NCBI RefSeq assembly: GCF_003725735.1
Contig: NZ_RJTM01000073.1
Coordinates: 1-32,920 of the forward strand
Source: Sinomicrobium pectinilyticum
Lineage (GTDB): Bacteria; Bacteroidota; Bacteroidia; Flavobacteriales; Flavobacteriaceae
DNA: 32,920 nt
Reading direction: 5' to 3'
Shown here: positions 16,211 to 25,061 of the stretch, one piece after another
Layout: each line of letters starts with the position of its first letter
How positions within the stretch are numbered: position 1 is the stretch's first letter
Notes under the pieces: model-generated
Databases searched by the model: none
The model's input: only the letters and a program-made list of their open reading frames with translations
What the model was told of the DNA's origin: nothing
Made by a program: the position numbers and the translations under genes

Positions 16211-16230
16211 ATTAAGTAATTTTACTTAAT
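16211..16230. promoter_or_regulatory. Candidate nitrate-island operator before narK
   Basis: ATTAAGTA-ATTT-TACTTAAT is an 8-bp perfect inverted repeat centred about 32 bases before the narK ATG. Its core is the same as the nirB site, with the same N4 spacing. A further half-site TAAGTA lies at 16201-16206. The right arm overlaps TAATTTAG (16227-16234), a one-mismatch -7 element placed exactly as at nirB. Confidence 0.55.
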
Positions 16231-16252
16231 TTAGTTGCAAATAATATGCGTT

Positions 16253-17671
16253 ATGAAAAAAAATGATTCCAAAAAAGCTGCCAGATTAGAGTTGTTGAAT
16301 TTCAAAAGTATTCCTATCCGGACATTCTGGATTTCTTCCATTGCATTTTTTCTGTGCTTTTTCGCCTGGTTCGGGATAGTGCCCTTTATGCCGAGTGTCG
16401 TGGCCGATCTTGGCCTCACACCTGCTGAGAAATGGAATGCTACTGTACTGGCGGTTGCCGGTACTGTTTTTGCCCGTTTGCTGATAGGAAAACTATGTGA
16501 TAAATACGGCCCCAGGAAGTGTTATACCGGGTTGTTGATGCTGGGGGCCATACCTGTTATTCTCACCGGTTTTGTGCAGACCCCCTTACAATTTCTCTTC
16601 TGCAGGTTCCTGACAGGGTTTATAGGGGCTTCCTTTGTGATTACCCAGGTACATACCTCCCTGATGTTCTCTTCCAATATTGTAGGAACTGCAAATGCCA
16701 CTTCCGCCGGATGGGGAAACCTGGGAGGAGGGGCCAACAGGCTGGGAATGCCCCTGCTCGCCGCCCTGGTCGTGGCGATGGGAGTTTCGGAAGCTTCTGC
16801 CTGGCGTTATGCCATTATTGTTGCGGGAATCCTGTGTTTGTGCATGGGGCTTGTATATTTTTTGTTCACTAAGGATACGCCGGAAGGAAATTTCTCCGAA
16901 CTGAAGAAAAGTGACCGGCCGGAAATCCGTAAAGATCAGATCGGGTTCCTGAAGGTGCTGAAAGACTACAGGGTGTGGATCCTTTTTGTCGTGTACGCAA
17001 GCTGTTTCGGAATTGAACTGACCGTATACGGGACTATGGACGATTATCTTCAAAATACATTTCAACTGGAAAGGATAACTGCAGGGAATATTGTCTTGTC
17101 TTTTGCTCTGATGAATATTTTTGCCCGTACCCTGGGAGGGATTTTCGGGGACAGGTTCGGCAAATCGAAAGGACTGAGAGGCCGGGTTTGGTTTTTATCC
17201 GTAATCCTGATGGTCCAGGGAGCCGTACTTGTATTGTTTTCGGGAATATCCGGTAATCTGTATGTGGCAATCGGAATTCTGATTGTGTTCAGCCTTACAG
17301 TGCAAATGGCGGAAGGGGCGACTTTTTCGGTAGTGCCGTTTATCAATAAAAAGGCCATAGGTACTATTTCGGGTATCGTAGGGGCAGGTGGCAATGTGGG
17401 GGCTTTCCTTGCAGCCCTGCTTTTGAAGTTTGAATCGGGGAGCGCAGAAAAAGCTGCCATCGCAGCAAGTGAAGGAATGGGGAAAGAGGCCGTTAAGGCG
17501 GTACAGGCCGCGGCATCTTCCGCAGCAGTGTCCCATGGGTATTTGCTGATAGGAATACTGGTGATAATTTCCGGCGTGGTTTCGTTTGCTATCAGGTTTT
17601 CTGCCAGAGATGAAAAACTGGCGAATGAAGAAATCAAACATTCCCTGAGGGCAGAGCCTGCAAATTTTTAA
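16253..17671 (+). CDS. narK: NarK/NasA-type nitrate/nitrite transporter
   Basis: A 472-residue major-facilitator-superfamily protein with about 12 membrane helices that should import nitrate (or exchange nitrate and nitrite) across the inner membrane. Family marks are IAFFLCFFAWFGIVPFMP in helix 1, GTVFARLLIGKLCDKYGPRK (the arginine and loop 2-3 motif), and the two glycine-rich nitrate-signature motifs AGWGNLGGGANR and GIVGAGGNVGAFLAAL. I use ATG 16253 rather than the TTG at 16235, because MKKNDSKKAARLELLNF is a normal cytosolic start. The candidate operator is just upstream. The nitrate reductase gene follows about 125 bases downstream on the same strand. Confidence 0.92.
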   Translation: MKKNDSKKAARLELLNFKSIPIRTFWISSIAFFLCFFAWFGIVPFMPSVVADLGLTPAEKWNATVLAVAGTVFARLLIGKLCDKYGPRKCYTGLLMLGAIPVILTGFVQTPLQFLFCRFLTGFIGASFVITQVHTSLMFSSNIVGTANATSAGWGNLGGGANRLGMPLLAALVVAMGVSEASAWRYAIIVAGILCLCMGLVYFLFTKDTPEGNFSELKKSDRPEIRKDQIGFLKVLKDYRVWILFVVYASCFGIELTVYGTMDDYLQNTFQLERITAGNIVLSFALMNIFARTLGGIFGDRFGKSKGLRGRVWFLSVILMVQGAVLVLFSGISGNLYVAIGILIVFSLTVQMAEGATFSVVPFINKKAIGTISGIVGAGGNVGAFLAALLLKFESGSAEKAAIAASEGMGKEAVKAVQAAASSAAVSHGYLLIGILVIISGVVSFAIRFSARDEKLANEEIKHSLRAEPANF

Positions 17672-17796
17672 TACAGGTACCCTTTTTATCCGGATTGTTC
17701 AAAAAAAACAAGGGACAATTTCTTATACTTCAATTATTTCGATTTCTCTTTTATCTGTTGTATAAATAGTTCAAATTTGTATAAAACCGGCAATGT

Positions 17797-20700
17797 ATGT
17801 TGGAAAAAGAAGTGAAAAGCACGTGTTCGTACTGTGGTGTGGGATGTGGGGTCGTTGTACGTAAAAATGCAAGGAACCGCGTGGAAGTGGAAGGAGATAA
17901 AGACCATCCCGTCAATAAGGGTATGCTCTGCTCCAAGGGGATGAACCTGCATTATGTGGTCAATGATACTTCGGACAGGCTGCTGTACCCCGAAATGCGC
18001 TGGAGCAGGTCCCATCCCAGGGAAAGGGTATCGTGGGATGAGGCTCTGGACAGGGCGGCAGGCGTCTTCCGGTCGATCATTGAAAAACACGGCCCGGACA
18101 GCGTTGGTTTCTATGTATCGGGACAGTGCCTGACGGAAGAATATTATATAGCCAACAAGCTGGTAAAAGGATTTATCGGCACTAATAATATTGATACCAA
18201 TTCCAGGCTCTGTATGAGCTCTGCCGTCGTAGGGTACAAAAAGACTTTCGGTGAAGATATCGTACCTGGAAATTACGAGGATATAGAACTTGCGGATACT
18301 TTTCTGATTGCCGGGGCCAATCCGGCATGGTGTCACCCGATCCTTTTCCGGCGACTTGAAAATCACAAACAGAAAAACCCTGATGTTAAGATCATTGTTG
18401 TGGACCCCCGGAAAACAGATTCGGCAGCCATTGCGGACCTGCACTTACAAATTTTGCCGGGAACAGATGTATACCTCTATAATGCCATAGGGAGGTACCT
18501 TCTTAAAAAAGGATATGTAGATAAGAATTTTATCAAAAACCATACGGAAGGATTCAGGGAGTTCAGGGAGGCCGTGCAGGCAGTTTCATTCAGTAAAGCG
18601 GCTGAAATTTGCGGGATAACCATAGGAGATATCAAAGAAGCAGCCATGATGATCGGGAGATCGGGCGGTTTTATGAGTTTTTGGGCAATGGGGCTGAACC
18701 AGAGCATAATAGGTAGTGAGAAAAATTATGCCCTGCTCAACCTGTCACTGGTTACCGGACAGGTAGGCAAACCCGGGTGCGGCCCTTTTTCGTTAACGGG
18801 GCAGCCCAATGCCATGGGAGGAAGGGAAGTAGGAGGAATGGCCAATTTACTTGCCGTGCATAAAGACCTGGCCAATCCCGGACACAGGGAGGAAGTAGCC
18901 AGCTTCTGGGGCGTGGAAAAAATCAATCCTGAGCCCGGGTATACGGCCACCGAAATGATAGATGCCCTGGAGGACGGAAAACTCAAGGCCATCTGGATTA
19001 TCTGTACGAACCCTATGGTCAGCCTTCCCAATTCCAAAAAAGCAGAAGCAGCTTTAAAGAAGGCACGGTTTGTGGTGGTTCAGGATATATCCGGGAATTC
19101 AGACACCATCGAACATGCGGACCTGGTGCTTCCGGCAGCGGGATGGCTGGAAAAGGAAGGGACCATGACAAATTCGGAAAGGAGGATCTCTTACCTTCCC
19201 AAATATATCCATCCGCCCGGCGAGGCAAGACCGGATGTGGATATCCTCTGTGACTTTGCACAACGTATGGGATTCGGAGGGTTTAATTATGGGAATACGC
19301 CCGAAATATACGAGGAATATGCCCAGATGACCAAAGGAACCCATATAGACATCTCGTACTTAAACTACGATCGCCTTAAGAACGAAGGCACGTTTCAATG
19401 GCCGGTTTCCGAATACCGGCATCCCGGTACGCCCAGGCTTTTTCAGGACAAGAAATTTTATACCCCGTCACAAAAGGCTGTTTTCAATATTCCCAAAGTC
19501 ACCAATCCCGGGTTTTTACAGAAGGAGCCCGATTATCCCCTGGTATTGACCACGGGAAGAGTACGAGATCAATGGCATACCATGACCAAAACGGGTAAGG
19601 TGGCACGATTAAAAACACATTACCCCGATCCGGTATTGGAAATTAATATGGTAGATGCCTATTTAAAAGGTATCCGGAACGGGGATGTGACCGAAGTTAC
19701 CAGTAAATACGGGCAGGTAAGGCTCCGTGCGAAAATCACCGAAAATATCCGGGAAGGTGTCGTTTTTATCCCGATGCACTGGGGCAAGAAATTAAAAAGC
19801 GACCTGAACAGGACCAATAACCTGACCAGCGGTATCGTAGACCCCATTTCCAAAGAGCCCGATTTTAAGTATACCGCCGTACGCATTAATAAGTATGAAA
19901 AGAAGAAAGAAAAAATCATAGTTATAGGCGCAGGGGCAGCCGCATTCCGCTTTGTGCAAAATTACAGGGAACACAATTCGGAGGACGAAATCACCGTATT
20001 CTCCTCAGAACCCGATTCGTTCTACAACCGGGTTTTACTGCCGGAGTATATTACGGAAAACCTGAGCTGGGAACAGTTGCAGAAAGTAAAAGAGAAAGCC
20101 CTGGAAAAACTCAATATCGATCTCAAAGCGGGAATTTCCGTAGAGAAGATCGATAGGAATACCAAAGAGGTGATCGACCAGAATGCGGAAAGACATCCGT
20201 ACGATAAACTGATCCTGGCCACCGGAAGCCGCGCCTTTGCCCCCAAAGATGCCCAGCTGCATCTTCCGGGCAGGTTTACAATGCGAAATAAAAAGGATGC
20301 GGACGATTTTAAGGCATTCATGGAAACCACGCATCCCGATCCGCAGCAAAGGCATGTGGTCATTGTAGGCGGGGGGCTGCTGGGGCTGGAACTGGCTGCC
20401 GCACTCCGGGAAGACCAGGTGAATGTTACGGTTGTTCAGAGGTCCAGCCGGCTCATGGAAAGGCAACTGGATATTACGTCGAGCAAGCTCCTGGAGGAAG
20501 ATGTTCACGAACGGGGTATCCAGGTGTATTTTGATAACGAAGTAAGTACGGTCTTTAACACCGAGGATTCCGGGGAGCTGAACATAACCCTCAAAAGCGG
20601 CCGGATACTCAATGCCAATGCCATAGTTTATGCCATAGGTACGCGCCCCAATATTGAAATAGCAAAAGAAGCGGGTATAGTCTGCGGAAGGGGCGTAAAG

Positions 20701-21318
20701 ATAAACCAGCACCTCCAGACTTCGGATGCCGATATTTTTGCACTCGGCGAAATTGCGGAATATAAAGACAAAATGTTTGGTATAACTTCCGCAGCAGAAG
20801 AACAGGCTGCGGTTCTGGCCAATTTTTTGGCCGGGGATATCAGCAGTTCGTATAACGGGTCGGTTTTAATGAATATCCTCAAGTTCAGCAATCTCGATGT
20901 ATGCAGTGTGGGTGATATCCAGATCCCTCAAAATGACGATAGTTACGAGGAAATTGTTTTCCTGGACCTGAAAAAAAAATATTACAAGAAATGTATAGTA
21001 CAGCATGATCTGCTGGTGGGCGCCATTTTAATGGGGGATAAAAACGAATTTGCCGAATTCAAAGGACTGATAGAAGGTAAAATGGAACTGGCAGACAAAA
21101 GGGAAGTGCTGTTGCGAGGGTCGGGAGGAAGTAAGCCCGTTAAAGGAAAACTGGTTTGTTCATGTAGCCAGGTCGGGACAGGAAATATCGAAGAAGCTAT
21201 TTCCGGGGGATGCAGGGATTTTACCGAATTGTGCAACCAGACCGGGGCCGGCCTCGGGTGCGGAAGCTGTAAATCGGAAGTAAGAGAACTTTTGCATAAT
21301 TCAAAAGCATTGGTATGA
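17797..21318 (+). CDS. Single-chain assimilatory nitrate reductase with FAD and [2Fe-2S] domains
   Basis: An 1173-residue cytosolic enzyme that should reduce nitrate to nitrite with NAD(P)H as sole donor. The N-terminus binds a 4Fe-4S cluster through Cys10-x2-Cys13-x3-Cys17-x27-Cys45. The Mo-bis-MGD catalytic domain covers about 55-560 and the dinucleotide-binding domain about 575-695 (PLVLTTGRVRDQWHTMT). From about 705 a NirB-like FAD/NADH module begins (KIIVIGAGAAAFRF; second fold VVIVGGGLLGLELAAAL). A BFD [2Fe-2S] domain closes the chain with Cys1121, Cys1123, Cys1155 and Cys1158. In many bacteria these are separate NasC and NasB proteins. The stop overlaps the next start (ATGA), so the following rubredoxin-tailed protein is translationally coupled. 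MoeA in this island would serve its cofactor. Confidence 0.92.
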   Translation: MLEKEVKSTCSYCGVGCGVVVRKNARNRVEVEGDKDHPVNKGMLCSKGMNLHYVVNDTSDRLLYPEMRWSRSHPRERVSWDEALDRAAGVFRSIIEKHGPDSVGFYVSGQCLTEEYYIANKLVKGFIGTNNIDTNSRLCMSSAVVGYKKTFGEDIVPGNYEDIELADTFLIAGANPAWCHPILFRRLENHKQKNPDVKIIVVDPRKTDSAAIADLHLQILPGTDVYLYNAIGRYLLKKGYVDKNFIKNHTEGFREFREAVQAVSFSKAAEICGITIGDIKEAAMMIGRSGGFMSFWAMGLNQSIIGSEKNYALLNLSLVTGQVGKPGCGPFSLTGQPNAMGGREVGGMANLLAVHKDLANPGHREEVASFWGVEKINPEPGYTATEMIDALEDGKLKAIWIICTNPMVSLPNSKKAEAALKKARFVVVQDISGNSDTIEHADLVLPAAGWLEKEGTMTNSERRISYLPKYIHPPGEARPDVDILCDFAQRMGFGGFNYGNTPEIYEEYAQMTKGTHIDISYLNYDRLKNEGTFQWPVSEYRHPGTPRLFQDKKFYTPSQKAVFNIPKVTNPGFLQKEPDYPLVLTTGRVRDQWHTMTKTGKVARLKTHYPDPVLEINMVDAYLKGIRNGDVTEVTSKYGQVRLRAKITENIREGVVFIPMHWGKKLKSDLNRTNNLTSGIVDPISKEPDFKYTAVRINKYEKKKEKIIVIGAGAAAFRFVQNYREHNSEDEITVFSSEPDSFYNRVLLPEYITENLSWEQLQKVKEKALEKLNIDLKAGISVEKIDRNTKEVIDQNAERHPYDKLILATGSRAFAPKDAQLHLPGRFTMRNKKDADDFKAFMETTHPDPQQRHVVIVGGGLLGLELAAALREDQVNVTVVQRSSRLMERQLDITSSKLLEEDVHERGIQVYFDNEVSTVFNTEDSGELNITLKSGRILNANAIVYAIGTRPNIEIAKEAGIVCGRGVKINQHLQTSDADIFALGEIAEYKDKMFGITSAAEEQAAVLANFLAGDISSSYNGSVLMNILKFSNLDVCSVGDIQIPQNDDSYEEIVFLDLKKKYYKKCIVQHDLLVGAILMGDKNEFAEFKGLIEGKMELADKREVLLRGSGGSKPVKGKLVCSCSQVGTGNIEEAISGGCRDFTELCNQTGAGLGCGSCKSEVRELLHNSKALV

Positions 21319-22766
21319 GAAAGCAGATACCCAGGTTATTGATCAAAGGAGGGGTGTTGTCTCCTGCCGAATTAAAAAAAGTAGTGGAAAATGCGGAGCT
21401 GTCCGGCTTAAAAAGTATTTCCTTCGGGTCCAGACAGGATATCCTTTTTCCGGAATACCGGGAAAGCGAATCCGGGAAAAGACTCGATTTTAAAGACTTT
21501 AACCTCCTGGATTCCACTTCCGGGTTCCGGAGCGAAAACATAGTGTGTTCTTATGTTTCCACTGACATCTTTCCGACGACTTCCTGGATTACCGGCGACC
21601 GGTATTTGTATATCCTGGAACAGATCAGGTATTTTCCGAAACTGAAGATTAATATTACCGAACCAAAACAAAGACTGGTCCCGTTATTTATGGGCCATCT
21701 TAATTTCATCGCTTCCGAAAGGGAAGATTACTGGTACCTGTATATCCGGCTTCCCGACTGGGAAAACATGGAGATGTACCCGGCGCTTATCTACAGCTGG
21801 GACATAGCCAGGATAGGAGAGGCCATTGAAGACCTGCTGCAGGAAGAGCCCGAAAATGTAGAAACCCTCTTCGATCTTCTGAATGATGCGATCGAAACGG
21901 ATAATAAGACAATAGATAAACCTCTGCAGGTACCTTTTTACCCTTTTCCGTATTACGAAGGAATGAACCGTACGGGCACCGGGGAATACTGGCTCGGATT
22001 GTACTGGCGAAACAACCGCTACGATCTGCAGTTCTTAAAGGCCATGTGTGATCTGTGTTCCGAATTAAAAATTGGGAGAATATGTATTACCCCGTGGAAA
22101 TCCTTCATCATTAAAGGAATACCGGAACGTTCTAAGCTACAGTGGGAAAAATTGCTGGGAAGGTTTGGTATAAACGTAAGGCATTCCATGCTGGAACTAA
22201 ACTGGCATTTACCGGTAGCCAATGAAGAATTACTGAAATTAAAACAATACCTGGTTGCCAACTTTGATCAGAATGATATTTCCACATACGGGCTTACTTT
22301 TACTATTAGTGAACATACCAGGCATTACTATTATTTTACTTCCATAGTAGTAGAGAAGAATATACAACCTTCCGAAATTAACGGATTCCGTATCCGGGAT
22401 ACCTTCAACCTGCTTTTTGCCAAAGATTTTGACCCCAATACCAAGGAATACATTACCTATGTCCAGGATATAGACCAGGATGCGCTTCCGGGGCTTTTAA
22501 TGGAACTTAGTCAGATGTATTTCGAGCAATTGGGAAGTAAAAAGGAGGATGGTAAAAAAGCGGACAGGGAAATAACCGAGCAGCGTAAAGAAGTATTTCA
22601 GTGCAGGGAATGCCTAACCGTTTATGATGAAATTTACGGAGATATCACACAGGAGATAGCTCCCGGTATTCTTTTTGAAGATCTTCCGGAAAATTATAAA
22701 TGCCCGGTTTGTGAAGCCTCCAAAACTTCGTTCGGGAAAAAGGTCTTTAGCGGGTTCAAACAATAA
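21315..22766 (+). CDS. Nitrite/sulfite-reductase-like protein with C-terminal rubredoxin domain
   Basis: A 483-residue cytosolic protein. The first 400 residues look like a nitrite/sulfite reductase scaffold: ferredoxin-like half-domains around 12-85 (SGLKSISFGSRQDILFPE) and 222-275 (RICITPWKSFIIKGI), each followed by a longer alpha-beta unit. No Cys-x5-Cys/Cys-x3-Cys pair is present; the only cysteines there are Cys78, Cys245, Cys248 and Cys257, so siroheme-4Fe-4S binding is not expected. Residues 425-483 form a rubredoxin domain with iron ligands Cys430, Cys433, Cys463 and Cys466. The start overlaps the nitrate reductase stop (ATGA). An electron-transfer or assembly partner of that enzyme is likely, but the activity is unknown. 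The rubredoxin call is firm; the scaffold relation was judged by eye. Confidence 0.75.
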   Translation: MRKQIPRLLIKGGVLSPAELKKVVENAELSGLKSISFGSRQDILFPEYRESESGKRLDFKDFNLLDSTSGFRSENIVCSYVSTDIFPTTSWITGDRYLYILEQIRYFPKLKINITEPKQRLVPLFMGHLNFIASEREDYWYLYIRLPDWENMEMYPALIYSWDIARIGEAIEDLLQEEPENVETLFDLLNDAIETDNKTIDKPLQVPFYPFPYYEGMNRTGTGEYWLGLYWRNNRYDLQFLKAMCDLCSELKIGRICITPWKSFIIKGIPERSKLQWEKLLGRFGINVRHSMLELNWHLPVANEELLKLKQYLVANFDQNDISTYGLTFTISEHTRHYYYFTSIVVEKNIQPSEINGFRIRDTFNLLFAKDFDPNTKEYITYVQDIDQDALPGLLMELSQMYFEQLGSKKEDGKKADREITEQRKEVFQCRECLTVYDEIYGDITQEIAPGILFEDLPENYKCPVCEASKTSFGKKVFSGFKQ

Positions 22767-22782
22767 TCTTTGAGTGTACCAT

Positions 22783-23607
22783 TTAAGCCGGAACGGTATC
22801 TAAACCCAGATTCTGGTAAATAAATTCATCATCCGTATGCCATGCTACAGGTAAAAAACTATCTTGTGACAGCAGGTGATGTAGTTTTACAACTTCGCCG
22901 ATAACTATGATCCCGGGTCCGATTTTTTCCCTTTCTGCTTTATCCAGAATGTTCTCTATGGTACCGATACAATATTCCTGGTTGTTGCAGGTGCCGTTGC
23001 GGATAACCGCTACGGGGGTATGCGGCTTTTTCGCGGCCTTGAATACCTCTGTTATTTCTGCAAGTTTATTCATTCCCATCAGGATGACAACGGTGGCACC
23101 GGACCGGGCTGCCATTTTTATGTCGCCCGAAAGTCTTCCGGATGAAGTGGTAGCCGTAATTACCCAAAAACTCTCCGAAATCCCCCGGTGCGTGACCGGT
23201 ATGCCGATGTTTGCAGGAACGGCAACTGAAGACGATATACCGGGAATCACGCGGAACGGGATGCCGTGTTCGGTCAAATAAGCCGCTTCTTCACCACCCC
23301 GCCCGAAAATAAAAGGGTCGCCGCCTTTCAGCCTTACGACATGCCCGGAATTCCGCGCCTCATCAACCAGTAATTGATTTATTTCGTCCTGAGAGCAGGC
23401 GTGTAACGATTTTCTCTTTCCCACGAAGATCGTTTTAACGGTTGCACCGGCGTGTTGGAGGATCTCCTTGTTTACCAGTGCATCATACAGGATTACATCG
23501 GCCGTTTCCAGCGCTTTAACCGCTTTTAGCGTTAACAGGTCCGGGTCTCCGGGACCTGCGCCCACAAGGCTTACAAAAGGGGAATTGTTATTGGTGTTTT
23601 TCATCAT
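22783..23607 (-). CDS. cobA: Uroporphyrinogen-III C-methyltransferase (SUMT)
   Basis: A 274-residue enzyme that twice methylates uroporphyrinogen III with SAM to give precorrin-2, the first committed step to siroheme. Signature sequences are VSLVGAGPGDPDLLTLKA (12-29), RLKGGDPFIFGRGGEE (92-107) and VIPGISSSVAVPANIGIPVTHRG (120-142). It is the single-domain CobA type, without the dehydrogenase/chelatase half of CysG, so the last siroheme steps must be encoded elsewhere. It converges on the rubredoxin-tailed gene with only 16 bases between stops. Its place in the island matches the siroheme need of NirB. A possible -7 element TACTTTTG lies on its strand at 23688-23695. Confidence 0.92.
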   Translation of the reverse strand: MMKNTNNNSPFVSLVGAGPGDPDLLTLKAVKALETADVILYDALVNKEILQHAGATVKTIFVGKRKSLHACSQDEINQLLVDEARNSGHVVRLKGGDPFIFGRGGEEAAYLTEHGIPFRVIPGISSSVAVPANIGIPVTHRGISESFWVITATTSSGRLSGDIKMAARSGATVVILMGMNKLAEITEVFKAAKKPHTPVAVIRNGTCNNQEYCIGTIENILDKAEREKIGPGIIVIGEVVKLHHLLSQDSFLPVAWHTDDEFIYQNLGLDTVPA

Positions 23608-23762
23608 AATTGCTCGTTTATGGCAACAGGTATTTTTTAATTTCCAAGTGATTCTTGGCAGTAACCTGACGGGAGCATCCTGTTGTACAAAAGTACACTG
23701 AGAATGCGCAAAGATGCACAGAAAAGAGAAAATCCGGCCCCATCAGGCATAATTGTAAGATA

Positions 23763-24941
23763 TCAGTTATATTCCATAAGCATATATTCTATAGATTGGT
23801 TTTCATGAAGGACAGAGGTATTTTCCGGTATCATGGCTATGGCATTTGCGGTGATAAAACCATGCAGCATGGCAGAGCTTTGCCCGTCCGGTATTTCTGC
23901 AATCCCGTTTTCAATATATGCTCTTAAAAACATCGTTTTTTCCTTCGGGTTCAGTATTTTACTTTTTGTCCGGGCCCGGTACCATTTGTTTTCAGGTTCA
24001 GTAATTCCCCTTTGTCTCCTTAGCTCCGGTAGTACATAAATATAAAAGCAGGTTAGGACGGAGGCCGGGTTTCCCGGGAGTGCAAACACGGTTTTACGAT
24101 CTTTTTTTCCGAACCACAACGGTTTTCCCGGCTTGTGGTTCACTTTATAAAATATTTCTTTTACCCTGTTTGCCCGTAAGGCACCTTGTACAAAATCGTA
24201 TTCCCCGACAGAGATCCCCCCGGAGATGAGAAGTATGTCATTTTCTTGCAACGCCTGTTTTATGATGTGTTCTGTGTGCGTTTTTTCATCCTTTGCACGG
24301 TAAATATTTACCCCGGGACAACCGTTCTCAATTAATGCCGTTTTCAGCATCAGGGTATTACTGTCATATATTTTTCCGGGTTCGGGTTTGTCGGAAGGCG
24401 AGAGCAGTTCGCTTCCGGTAGCTATAATACCGATCCGGGGAACAGCAAACACCTCCACCTTTTCTATTCCGAAACCGGCTAGCATGCCTATACCGGCAGA
24501 ATTCAATTTTGTCCCTTTTTGTAAGACCGGGCTTCCTTTTCGTATTTGTTCTCCTATTGCACGGATATTGGCCCCTGCCCGGGGAATTTTATGAAGTATG
24601 AGGTTTTGCCCGGATACCGTCGTGTGTTCCTGTATAACCACAGTGTCTGCATTTTCGGGAACCATTGCCCCGGTAAATATCCTGCAGGCTTCCCCTTCAG
24701 CGAGTTTTAAGGTACAGTTGTCCCCTGCTTTTGATTCGCCTTTTACTACGTAGTTTTCCCTGCCATGCCGTATGGCATAACCATCCATGGCGGATTGCCG
24801 GAAATGCGGCAGGTCAAAAGGGGCATACACGGGAGCTGCCAGTACTTTTCCAAGAGCAGTGCCTGTAGCAGATTCCGTAATTACCGGAGTGGGACTATGG
24901 TCCCGAATAAATTGCCGGGCCTGGTTGACTGAGATCATCAC
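23763..24941 (-). CDS. moeA: Molybdopterin molybdenumtransferase MoeA
   Basis: A 392-residue cytosolic enzyme that inserts molybdate into adenylated molybdopterin, completing the cofactor used by the nitrate reductase next door. Family motifs are FDLPHFRQSAMDGYA (42-56), IFTGAMVP (88-95), TGSELL (175-180), DSNT (193-196), GGISVGEYDFV (241-251), KPGKPLWFG (270-278) and ALPGNPAS (287-294). Length is normal. A textbook promoter lies on its strand (24960-24990), and the third copy of the shared palindrome sits just beyond it, so co-regulation with the nitrate genes is plausible. SUMT follows on the same strand after a 155-base gap that may hold its own promoter. Confidence 0.93.
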   Translation of the reverse strand: MMISVNQARQFIRDHSPTPVITESATGTALGKVLAAPVYAPFDLPHFRQSAMDGYAIRHGRENYVVKGESKAGDNCTLKLAEGEACRIFTGAMVPENADTVVIQEHTTVSGQNLILHKIPRAGANIRAIGEQIRKGSPVLQKGTKLNSAGIGMLAGFGIEKVEVFAVPRIGIIATGSELLSPSDKPEPGKIYDSNTLMLKTALIENGCPGVNIYRAKDEKTHTEHIIKQALQENDILLISGGISVGEYDFVQGALRANRVKEIFYKVNHKPGKPLWFGKKDRKTVFALPGNPASVLTCFYIYVLPELRRQRGITEPENKWYRARTKSKILNPKEKTMFLRAYIENGIAEIPDGQSSAMLHGFITANAIAMIPENTSVLHENQSIEYMLMEYN

Positions 24942-24959
24942 GTGTTTTTAGAGACAGGA

Positions 24960-24990
24960 CAAATATACGGTATTATACGTATTTTGCAAA
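24960..24990 (-). promoter_or_regulatory. Promoter of moeA
   Basis: Read on the minus strand, TTTG (24990-24987), a 19-base spacer and TATATTTG (24967-24960) match the Bacteroidota consensus without error. It lies 19 bases before the moeA ATG. The candidate operator at 24998-25013 is immediately upstream. Confidence 0.7.
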
Positions 24991-24997
24991 ATAAAAA

Positions 24998-25013
24998 TAA
25001 GTATTAATACGTA
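24998..25013. promoter_or_regulatory. Candidate nitrate-island operator, moeA/porin divergent region
   Basis: TAAGTA-TTAA-TACGTA differs in one base of the right arm from the sites before nirB and narK. It is centred about 56 bases before the porin ATG and just upstream of the moeA promoter, so one site could act on both. Relative to the porin -7 element TATGTTTG (25032-25039) its centre is near -40, a common activator position. Confidence 0.4.
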
Positions 25014-25031
25014 GTTTATGAAATTATTATG

Positions 25032-25039
25032 TATGTTTG
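25032..25039 (+). promoter_or_regulatory. -7 element of the porin promoter
   Basis: TATGTTTG matches TAnnTTTG exactly and lies 22 bases before the porin start codon. No TTTG is found 19 bases upstream; instead the imperfect palindrome occupies the -33 region, which would suit activator-dependent transcription. Confidence 0.45.
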
Positions 25040-25061
25040 AATGTAATATAAAATTTTAGCT

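Noticed and set aside
16235-16252. TTG start for narK
   Set aside because: The ATG at 16253 gives a normal basic N-terminus, and the TTG lies against the candidate operator and -7 element.
23682-23700. TGTAC-AAAA-GTACA before SUMT as another copy of the nitrate-island operator
   Set aside because: The arms differ from TAAGTA/TACTTA and the GTA to TAC spacing is six rather than four, so it does not fit the motif.
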